A DNA stretch of 64,000 nucleotides from Hymenobacter elongatus (GTDB lineage Bacteria > Bacteroidota > Bacteroidia > Cytophagales > Hymenobacteraceae): positions 51,019 through 115,018 of the forward strand of contig NZ_SRLD01000011.1 in assembly GCF_004745955.1 (NCBI RefSeq), written 5' to 3'. Shown here in pieces: positions 45,276-52,813 of this stretch. The notes under the pieces are model-generated. The model searched no databases, had not been told where the DNA came from, and worked only from the letters and a program-made list of their open reading frames with translations. The stretch's first letter is position 1; every line of letters starts with the position of its first letter. Both the position numbers and the translations under genes were made by a program.

Positions 45276-45600
45276 GGCGCAGGTAGGGCGCCCACTGCTG
45301 TTGGTGTGCCTGATAGATCGTCTGGGCCGTGTGCCGGGCAAACTGGCGCAACGACACCCAGGCCAGATAGCAGCAAGCCAAGTGGTTGCGCTGGGCCTGC
45401 GCGCGGCGGCACTGGCACTTCTCAGCCCCGGTCAGCTGTTTGAAGCTGCGGTGAAACTCCTCCACCTGCCAGCGCACGCGGGTGGTGGTTCCGACCAGCT
45501 GTTGGGTCAGCGTAAAGGCGAAATTGTTGGTGACCACCCATTCACTGTCGCCGTTCGCGGCCACGAGCTTGAATAAGCGCACCGCAAAGGGCACTTTGTT
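45240..45600 (-). mobile_element. DDE transposase (IS701/IS4-like), C-terminal fragment
   Basis: On the minus strand about 120 residues follow the jetB remnant in the same frame: VRLFKLVAANGDSEWVVTNN, VRWQVEEFHRSFKQLTGAEK, then CQCRRAQAQRNHLACCYLAW and the tail YLRQLLDLFLNKAKHKK. R-W-x-V-E-x-(F/Y)-H-x-x-(L/F)-K-Q is the catalytic-glutamate segment of IS701/IS4-like DDE transposases. The N-terminal half of the enzyme is missing. The tail runs into the palindromic repeat. Confidence 0.7.
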
Positions 45601-45789
45601 CAACCGTTCGGGCTGAAGCAGGCGGGCGTAACCTTGGTTTTCGTTGAAATCCAGCTCCACCCCGATTTCCTCAAAATACGCCCGGATGGCGCCCTTATGC
45701 AGCCGCAGCAGATTCCAGTGCGGGTCGTCGTCGTAGAGGGCGTGGGTTTGCAACAGGCGAATAATAGCGGAGGCGTACGGCTTAGGCAT
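45600..45789 (-). pseudogene. jetB: Wadjet JetB (DUF4194), N-terminal remnant
   Basis: From the ATG at 45789, 14 bases after the jetA stop, the frame encodes about 63 residues: KPYASAIIRLLQTHALYDDD, WNLLRLHKGAIRAYFEEIGV and ELDFNENQGYARLLQ. This is the opening of DUF4194 (JetB) proteins: L-L-x-G-x-(V/L)-Y-x-D-(D), W-x-x-L-(L/x), I-R-x-Y-F-x-x-I-G-(L/V)-E-L-x-x-x-E-x-(E/Q)-G-Y-A. Close to 45600 it fuses in frame to the transposase tail. The rest of jetB, jetC and jetD is absent from the window. Confidence 0.72.
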
Positions 45790-45803
45790 AGCAAAACAAG
45801 TGG

Positions 45804-47279
45804 TTAGCGACAAAATATCAGCTCCGGAAATTCGCAGGCGCGGCCCCCGCCCAGCTCAAACAGCACCTTGCGCTCGTCCCGGATCAGGTGCCGGGCCGAG
45901 GCCGCCGCAATGCTGCCGTAGGCCAGCAGCTCGGCCAGCCCGTGGCGCAGCCCAAACGTCTACACCACCTGCGCCAGCGTCACCTGGCTCTGGTCGCGCA
46001 GCAGGGTCTGAATCTGGGCGATGAGCACCGTTTTGTCAACCACCTGCTGGTTTACCAGCGGCGCGAAGTCGGGCTCGTCGGCCACTTCCGCCACGCGCAG
46101 CGTTCGGGCCTTGATGCCTTCCTGCCGCTGCTTCAGCGTGATTTCCGGCTCCGGGGCAAGGTAGTCGGCGCGGCCGTCAATTTCCAGGAACACGGCGGCA
46201 GGCGGCGGCGGGCGGTCCAGCACCTCAAACGCCAGCGCCCGGATGTCGCGCGTCAGCTCCCGCGACTTGCGTCGGTCCTGCAGGTTTTTCTCCGCCACTA
46301 TCTTCTCCAGCTTGCGGGCCAGCAGCTGAAAAGCCGCGTTGACTTTCTGCCCTTCCCCCAGCAGAAACGGCTTGAGCCGGCGCAGCAGCAGCGCGTCGGC
46401 CGGGGTAATGGCGCGGGCCTGCAGCAGGTCGAACACCTGCCCGATCAGCTCGTCCAGCTCAGCTTTCTGGCGCGGGTCGTTCAAGTGCTGGTAGAAAGCG
46501 TCGAAGCTGCGGCCCTGGTCAGTCTGGCGCAGCGCGTCCAGGGCATCCAGGGCCAGCGTCAGCAGGCTGCCTTTGGTGTGGTGCAGCGTGGTTTGCTGCT
46601 GGTAGAGGTGCTGGGTGATGTCGCGGAAGTTGGTTTCCACCTCCCGAAAGTCGCGTAGCAACGTGCGGGCCAGCAGGTTGACGGCCTCGAACCGCTCCTT
46701 CACCTGAAAATCCTCGAAGGACTGCACCTGCCGGGTAATCTTCAGCTCCCGGATCTGCCGGTCCAGGTCGGCACGTTGCGCTTCCAGCTCGGCCACGCGC
46801 GTCTCCCAGTCGTGCTGCGACTCGCGCACCAGCTCCCGCAGCTTCTGCACGATATCCAGAAACCGGGATTCCGTGCCCACAAACGAGCGTTTGGTGAGCT
46901 GCGCGGCCACCCAATCCAGCACACTTTCCAGGGGCGGCGTCAGCGTGTGCTGATCCTGGCCCTGCTCGTCGGTATACAGCGTCAGGTAGCCGTAGCGCAC
47001 CCACTCCCGAATCAGCTTAACGGCTTTTTCCTCCGGTGCGCTACCCAAATCGGCCACGTCGTCTTCTTCTTCCACCACGTTCCACTCTTGCAGAAAATCG
47101 GCCAAATGCGCCGTCAGCAGGTCGTGGCTGATGACGGGCGCGTACATGGCCGCTTTGAAGCTTTGCTGCAGAAAGCACAGAATCAGCGGTGCATTGCGGG
47201 CCCGCAGCACACGCAAGGAAGCGGCTCCGCGCTCCGGATCAAAGAAGGCTTGGTACTGCGGGTATAGCACGGGGATCAA
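45804..47279 (-). pseudogene. jetA: Wadjet JetA (DUF3375), full length but interrupted by an amber codon
   Basis: The frame encodes 439 residues. A winged-helix N-terminus (SLRVLRARNAPLILCFLQQS) is followed by a long coiled region (WETRVAELEAQRADLDRQIR) and FREVETNFRDITQHLYQQQT, all as in DUF3375, the MukF-like kleisin of Wadjet. After LAQVV comes TAG (45960-45962). The same frame then continues TFGLRHGLAELLAYGSIAAA, RHLIRDER and FPELIFCR to TAA at 45804, which is the conserved DUF3375 end. With the stop ignored the protein has about 491 residues, the family length. The start is a TTG (47279) or GTG; no suitable ATG is present. Confidence 0.82.
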
Positions 47280-47448
47280 TAAGATTGAATTGATACATAC
47301 GATAAAGTATCCGGTGGCCCTGGCAGCCAGAGACTAGCTCGGATGTCCCGGTTTTTCTTTGATTTAAAGCTACTGAATTGCCGGAAAAACGAGCCTATAT
47401 CGGTGCAAAAGAGTTTTTGAAGCTGAAGATATTCAGAACGTCAACGAA

Positions 47449-47539
47449 CGTCATGCTGAGCGAAGTCGAAGCATCTCTCCCGCAATAGTATTTGATTTTA
47501 CTGTTGCGGGAGAGATGCTTCGACTTCGCTCAGCATGAC
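47449..47539. repeat. REPIN-like palindromic repeat, copy 5
   Basis: Arms open GTCATGCTGAGCGAAGTCGA and close with its complement, around a loop containing TAGTATTTGATTTTACTG. This copy has CTCCCGC in place of CTACCGC, with the compensating change in the other arm. It fills much of the 420-base gap between jetA and hen1. Confidence 0.85.
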
Positions 47540-47703
47540 CGTCTGGGTCCTGCTATGGCTACTTTTTGAACAGCTTTAGCGCGGTTTTGTAGCTACCGTA
47601 CAGCAGCTCCGAAACCAGCCCACTTCGTCCGCTGGCCCCATTCATGGCACCGGGCTGAAGCACATTTGCTACATTCGGCTCCCCGTTAGCCTCTACCCTA
47701 TTT

Positions 47704-49167
47704 ATGCTCCTGACCCTCACTACCACGTATTCGCCCGCTACCGACCTCGGCTACCTGTTGCATAAGAACCCGGCCCGTCTGCAAAGTGTGGAAGTAGCCG
47801 GTGGTCAGGCCCACATCTTCTACCCCGAAGCCACCGCTGAGCGCTGCACGGCGGCCCTGCTCCTGGACCTCGACCCCGTGGGCCTCGTCCGCGGCCGGGG
47901 CGGCGCTTCCGGCGAAGGATTCGCGCTGGAGCAGTACGTCAACGACCGTCCCTACGTGGCCTCGTCCTTCCTGAGCGCGGCCCTGAGCAAAGCCTTCGGC
48001 ACGGCCATGAACGGCACCTGCAAAGACCGGCCAAACTTACCGGAGCAAGCTCTGCCCCTGGAAGTGAAGGTAGCCGTGGTATCGGCCCCCGGCCCCGACT
48101 GGCCCCGCCGCCTTTTTGAGCCCCTGGGCTATGAGGTGCAGATCGAAACTACCCCGCTCGACCCCACCATGCCGGAATGGGGCGACAGCCGCTACTATAC
48201 CCTGCACCTGCGCCATGCCGGCCTGCGCCTGCAGGATGTGCTGACTCACCTCTACGTGCTGCTCCCGGTGCTCGACAACGACAAGCACTACTACATCGGC
48301 GAAAACGAGGCCGAAAAGCTGCTGCACAAGGGCGGCGACTGGCTGCCCCAGCACCCCGAGCGTGGCTTCATCACGCGCCGCTACCTGCGCTACCTGGCGG
48401 CCTACGTGAATCCAACGCTGAAGCGGCTGCTGGAAGACGAAGAGGTAGAAGAACCGGCCGTTGAAGCGGAGACGGCCGATAACAGCCCACCAGCCGCTCC
48501 CGTAGCGGCCGATACCGTGGCGGCCGATACCGTGGCGGCGGATAACCAGGAGCCCAAACTCTCCCTGCATGACCAGCGGCTGCAGCAAGTTGCCCATGAA
48601 ATCTACCAGCTCGGGCCGAAGCGCGTCCTGGACCTGGGCTGCGGGGAGGGTAAGCTCCTGCGCCTGCTGTTGCAACAGCCCAAGATTGAGTTTATCCTGG
48701 GCATGGACGTATCCCACCAGGCCCTGAGCCGGGCAGCACAACGCCTGCACCTGGACGAGATGCCCCCGCGCCAGCGCACCCGCATTGAACTGATCCAGGG
48801 CTCGTTGCTGTACAAGGACGACCGCCTGGCCGGCTTCGATGCGGCGGCGCTGGTGGAAGTGATTGAGCACCTCGACGAAAACCGCCTGGCGGCATTGGAG
48901 GAAGTAGTGTTCGGGCAGGCCCGGCCGGCGCACGTCTTCGTAACCACCCCCAACGCCGACTATAACCAGCTCTTCGAGAAGCTCAACGCCGGCGAGTTCC
49001 GCCACGACGACCACCGCTTCGAATGGACCCGCGCTGAGTTTGCCGCCTGGGCCGCCGGCGTGGCCGAGCGGCACGGGTATCAGGTGCAGATTGTGGGGAT
49101 GGGCGAGGAAGTGGAAGGCGTGGGTGCGCCCTCGCAGATGGCGGTGTTTGAAATAAGATTTAATTAG
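47704..49167 (+). CDS. hen1: 3'-terminal RNA ribose 2'-O-methyltransferase Hen1
   Basis: 487 residues. Residues 1-245 are the bacterial Hen1 N-terminal domain that activates the Pnkp ligase (TYSPATDLGYLLHKNPARLQ, GFALEQYVNDRPYVASSFLS). The methyltransferase (about 285-487) has the SAM loop VLDLGCGEGK (308-317). It also has the metal ligands of Hen1: Glu385, Glu388 and His389 in VEVIEHL, with His434/His437 in FRHDDHRFEWTR. It methylates the broken 3' end before ligation so that the repaired RNA resists re-cleavage. The linker (about 265-282) holds a short tandem repeat, A-A-D-T-V. The partner pnkp lies 1 kb downstream, but an antisense gene separates them, overlapping the hen1 stop by 4 bases. 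Confidence 0.95.
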   Translation: MLLTLTTTYSPATDLGYLLHKNPARLQSVEVAGGQAHIFYPEATAERCTAALLLDLDPVGLVRGRGGASGEGFALEQYVNDRPYVASSFLSAALSKAFGTAMNGTCKDRPNLPEQALPLEVKVAVVSAPGPDWPRRLFEPLGYEVQIETTPLDPTMPEWGDSRYYTLHLRHAGLRLQDVLTHLYVLLPVLDNDKHYYIGENEAEKLLHKGGDWLPQHPERGFITRRYLRYLAAYVNPTLKRLLEDEEVEEPAVEAETADNSPPAAPVAADTVAADTVAADNQEPKLSLHDQRLQQVAHEIYQLGPKRVLDLGCGEGKLLRLLLQQPKIEFILGMDVSHQALSRAAQRLHLDEMPPRQRTRIELIQGSLLYKDDRLAGFDAAALVEVIEHLDENRLAALEEVVFGQARPAHVFVTTPNADYNQLFEKLNAGEFRHDDHRFEWTRAEFAAWAAGVAERHGYQVQIVGMGEEVEGVGAPSQMAVFEIRFN

Positions 49168-50108
49168 CCAACTATATACACTGTGTAGGTTTTATCATTT
49201 TCAATGATAATGTGTTGGCTGCTTGATATTTTCCTCTTGTCTGCATCTGCGCCGGCAAGAAACAAAATGCCGCTCTCAATTTTTGCTATCTGCAAGTATC
49301 TACTAACCTGACTTATTCCTGCTTTGTAGTCTCGTTGGCGGGATTTTATTTTTACTTCAATAACAACTTTCTCCTCTTTAGATTCAATGATGAAGTCAGG
49401 CCTTACATAAATGGTTTCGTTAATTGAAATTTTTGGCTCAATATGCACTTTGAAATCATTATCTAATTTCTCTAAAAATGCATATAGCTTACCCATTAAC
49501 TCTTCTTCCTTAATGTCATTATTACAGATAGTTTCTGATGAAAATATTTTGAGAATATTTACAATTTTTTCAACCAAAGGCTCTTGTTTGTTGCTCGTTA
49601 TTTTTGCAAATTTAGTTTTGGTTTCGATATTATGTTCTTTTGCTTTCTCTTCATTATAAGCTATTTTTTCCTGTACCTGCTTGAGGAGCATATGCACGAA
49701 AGAAGAAACGTTTATTAAAGCCAAAAAAGCCTCATGTTCATCCAAGACAAGCTTGTAATCGTGCGTAGATTTATTTCTCCACTCTTGACGATAGTTTTCA
49801 AATAATTTTAATACACGTTCTTTGAATACGTTGTTATCTTTAAAATATTTCTCGATATCGTTGGGCGTCTTCCTTGTAGTTTCTTCATCGGTTTTACCGC
49901 CCAGTACTTTATAAGCTTCTTTTAAAGCCCCTTCGAAAGCCTGATTTGTTCTATATACAACATCGTTATAGTAATGGGCGTCTTTTTTGCCGCTTTGGTA
50001 ATATATCTCTGCTCTGTCTAAATGATTAAATATTAAGCCAAGAAATAGAGAAGTTTCTAGCTTGTTTATCTCCTCAATTTGGGATTCAATCAGTTTTAGG
50101 ACGTCCAT
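49164..50108 (-). CDS. putative HEPN RNase fused to a PD-(D/E)XK nuclease domain
   Basis: 314 residues, strongly AT-rich compared with both neighbours. The N-terminal 150 residues are all helical, and Arg111-Asn-Lys-Ser-Thr-His116 fits the catalytic R-x4-6-H of HEPN RNases in the usual context (YRQEWRNKSTHDY). After a charged helical linker, the C-terminus has VRPDFIIESKEEKVVIEVKIK: Asp238, Glu251 and Lys253 form a PD-(D/E)XK site, with a later Gln in ISQVSRYLQ. Both domains are common in anti-phage and abortive systems. The gene lies antisense between hen1 and pnkp, convergent with hen1 (4-base overlap) and divergent from pnkp (79 bases). Whether it works with the repair genes or is an insertion is open. 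Confidence 0.72.
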   Translation of the reverse strand: MDVLKLIESQIEEINKLETSLFLGLIFNHLDRAEIYYQSGKKDAHYYNDVVYRTNQAFEGALKEAYKVLGGKTDEETTRKTPNDIEKYFKDNNVFKERVLKLFENYRQEWRNKSTHDYKLVLDEHEAFLALINVSSFVHMLLKQVQEKIAYNEEKAKEHNIETKTKFAKITSNKQEPLVEKIVNILKIFSSETICNNDIKEEELMGKLYAFLEKLDNDFKVHIEPKISINETIYVRPDFIIESKEEKVVIEVKIKSRQRDYKAGISQVSRYLQIAKIESGILFLAGADADKRKISSSQHIIIENDKTYTVYIVG

Positions 50109-50187
50109 ATATTTAGAGAAAATATTGTTTCTTTTTTGCTCAGGAATTAACGAACATACGTTCCCTCAAGCTCAGAACACCTCTTCA

Positions 50188-52806
50188 ATGCCCCAAGATA
50201 CCCTCAAACTCCCCGAACTCTCCCTCATCCTTCTCATTGGCAGCACCGGCGCGGGCAAGTCCACGTTTGCGCGGCGCTTGTTCAAGCCCACGGAAATCGT
50301 GTCGTCGGATGCCTGCCGGGGGCTGGTGGCCGATGATGAAAACGACCAGTCGGCTAGCGCCGACGCCTTTGAGCTGCTGCACTACCTAGTGGCCAAGCGC
50401 CTCAAGCGCGGGCTGCTCACCGTAGTCGATGCCACCAACGTGCAGGCCGAAGGGCGCAAGCCGCTCATAGCGCTGGCCCGGCAGTACCACGTGCTGCCCG
50501 TCGCCATCGTGCTCGACGTGCCCGATGCCGTGGCCCACGAGCGCAACGCCCTCCGCCCCGAGCGGCGGCACCTGGGGCCGCACGTAGTGGCCCGGCACCG
50601 CCAGGATCTGCGCAAAAGCCTGCGCAACCTCAAGCAGGAAGGCTTTCGGCATATCCATCACCTGCGTGGCGTGGAAGAAGTCGACGCGGTACAGGGCATC
50701 GTGCGCGACCGGCTCTATAACAACCGCAAAGAGGAAACCGGCCCCTTCGACATCATCGGCGACGTCCACGGCTGCTACGACGAGCTGCTGCTGCTGCTGG
50801 GCCAGCTGGAGTATCAGGTCGAAGCCGAGCCCATGGAAGACGGGCGCGACCTGGGCGTGCGGGTAACCGCCCCAGCGGGGCGGCGGGCCGTATTCCTGGG
50901 CGACTTGGTGGACCGCGGGCCGGCCTCGCCGCAGGTGCTGCGCCTGGTGATGAGCATGGTGCGCGACGGCACGGCCCTGTGCGTGCCCGGCAACCACGAC
51001 ATCAAGCTCCTGCGCCACCTCAACGGCAAGAAGGTGACCGTGAACCACGGGCTGGGCGAAACGCTGGCCCAGCTCGAAAACGAGCCCGCGGCCTTTGGCG
51101 GGCAGGTGCGCCAGTTCCTCGACGGGCTGGTGAGCCACTACGTGCTCGACGGCGGCAAGCTGGTGGTAGCCCACGCCGGCCTGACGGAAGACATGCAGGG
51201 GCGCGGCTCGGGGGCCGTGCGGGCCTTCGCGCTGTTCGGCGAAAGCACCGGCGAAATTGATGAATTCGGGCTGCCCGTGCGCTACGAGTGGGCCCGCGAG
51301 TACCGGGGCCGGGCCCTGGTGGTCTATGGCCATACGCCGGTGCCCGATCCGGAATGGCTCAACAATACCATTGATATTGACACGGGCTGCGTGTTCGGCG
51401 GCCACCTGACGGCCCTGCGCTACCCCGAGCGGGAACTGGTGGCGGTGCCCGCCGACCAGGTGTACTGCAAGCCGGCCCGCCCCCTCAACTACCGGGCAGC
51501 CGCGCTGCTGCCGGAGGCGCTTCTCAGCGAAGCCGACCTGACGGCGCAGCAGCAGCACGACGACCTGCTCGACATCCGCGACGTCACGGGTAAGCAATTC
51601 ATCGAAACCCGGCTGATGCGTGGGGTCACCATCCGGGAAGAAAACGCCGTGGCCGCCCTGGAGGTGATGTCCCGCTTCGCCCTGCACCCCAAGTGGCTGC
51701 TCTACCTGCCGCCCACCATGTCGCCCACCGAAACCTCCGACCTGCCCGACCTGCTGGAGCATCCCGCCGAGGCCCTGGCCTACTACAAGCAGCTGGGCGT
51801 GGAGCGGGTGGTGTGCGAGGAAAAGCACATGGGTAGCCGGGTGGTGGTCGTAATCGGCAAGGATGAGGAAGCCATTCGGCGCCGGCTGGGGCTGGTGGGC
51901 GAAGGCATCGGCAAGTGCTACACCCGCACCGGCCGCAACTTCTTCACCGACCCGGTGCTGGAAACGGCGTTCCTGGCCCGGCTGCGCGATGCGCTGACCA
52001 CGGCCGGCTTCTGGGACAAGTTCAGCACCAATTGGGTGTGCCTCGATGCGGAGCTGCTGCCCTGGTCGGCCAAGGCGCAGGAGCTGGTCAAAAACCAGTA
52101 CGCGGCCGTGGCGGCCGCCGCCAACGCGGCCCTGCCCCAGGTAGAAGCCGTGCTGACGGAAGCCGCCACCCGCGACCTGGACGGGGTGGAGGCGCTGCTG
52201 GCCCGCACGATGGCCCGCCGCGAGGCGGCCACCCACTACGCCGATGCCTACCGGCGCTACTGCTGGCCCGTGCATGGGCTGGAAGACCTGCGCCTGGCCC
52301 CGTTCCATCTGCTGGCCACCGAGGGCAAAACCTACTTCGACCGCGACCATGCCTGGCACATGGAAACTCTGCGCACGCTCAGCCTCGCCGACCCCGGCCT
52401 GCTGCGCGCCACGCCCTATCGGGTAGTCCCCCTGGCCGACCCGGCCGAAGTGGAAGCCGCCATCCAGTGGTGGACCGAGCTGACCGCGGCCGGGGGCGAG
52501 GGCATGGTGGTGAAGCCCTACGACTTCGTAGCCAACAACCGCAAGGGACTGTTGCAGCCGGCCCTCAAATGCCGGGGCCGCGAGTACCTGCGCATCATCT
52601 ACGGGCCCGACTACCTGCTGCCCGGCAACCTCGAACGCCTCAAGCAGCGCAACGTGAAAGCCAAGCGCAACCTGGCCCTGCGCGAGTTCGCCCTGGGGGT
52701 GGAAGGCCTGGAGCGGTTCGTGGCCGGGCAGCCGCTGCGCAAGGTGCACCAGTGCGTGTTCGGGGTGCTGGCGCTGGAGAGCGAGACCGTAGACCCGCGG
52801 CTGTAA
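50188..52806 (+). CDS. pnkp: polynucleotide kinase-phosphatase-ligase (RNA repair)
   Basis: 872 residues from the ATG at 50188. Three modules are present in order. The 5' kinase has P-loop GSTGAGKST at 18-26. The metallophosphatase has GDVHGC at 191, GDLVDRGP at 238, GNHD at 268, and GHTPVP near 381. The adenylyltransferase/ligase has the nucleotidyl lysine Lys546 in EEKHMGSR and GGEGMVVKP near 770. Pnkp heals and, with Hen1, seals tRNAs cut by ribotoxins. An in-frame extension upstream to 50062 overlaps the HEPN gene promoter and is AT-rich and unconserved, so it was excluded. The gene ends 7 bases from the convergent OLD-like gene. Confidence 0.96.
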   Translation: MPQDTLKLPELSLILLIGSTGAGKSTFARRLFKPTEIVSSDACRGLVADDENDQSASADAFELLHYLVAKRLKRGLLTVVDATNVQAEGRKPLIALARQYHVLPVAIVLDVPDAVAHERNALRPERRHLGPHVVARHRQDLRKSLRNLKQEGFRHIHHLRGVEEVDAVQGIVRDRLYNNRKEETGPFDIIGDVHGCYDELLLLLGQLEYQVEAEPMEDGRDLGVRVTAPAGRRAVFLGDLVDRGPASPQVLRLVMSMVRDGTALCVPGNHDIKLLRHLNGKKVTVNHGLGETLAQLENEPAAFGGQVRQFLDGLVSHYVLDGGKLVVAHAGLTEDMQGRGSGAVRAFALFGESTGEIDEFGLPVRYEWAREYRGRALVVYGHTPVPDPEWLNNTIDIDTGCVFGGHLTALRYPERELVAVPADQVYCKPARPLNYRAAALLPEALLSEADLTAQQQHDDLLDIRDVTGKQFIETRLMRGVTIREENAVAALEVMSRFALHPKWLLYLPPTMSPTETSDLPDLLEHPAEALAYYKQLGVERVVCEEKHMGSRVVVVIGKDEEAIRRRLGLVGEGIGKCYTRTGRNFFTDPVLETAFLARLRDALTTAGFWDKFSTNWVCLDAELLPWSAKAQELVKNQYAAVAAAANAALPQVEAVLTEAATRDLDGVEALLARTMARREAATHYADAYRRYCWPVHGLEDLRLAPFHLLATEGKTYFDRDHAWHMETLRTLSLADPGLLRATPYRVVPLADPAEVEAAIQWWTELTAAGGEGMVVKPYDFVANNRKGLLQPALKCRGREYLRIIYGPDYLLPGNLERLKQRNVKAKRNLALREFALGVEGLERFVAGQPLRKVHQCVFGVLALESETVDPRL

Positions 52807-52813
52807 GAAGCGC

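Noticed and set aside
50062..50187. N-terminal extension of Pnkp
   Set aside because: The extra 42 codons are AT-rich, overlap the divergent HEPN gene and its promoter, and precede the conserved Pnkp start (P-loop at residue 18 from the ATG at 50188).
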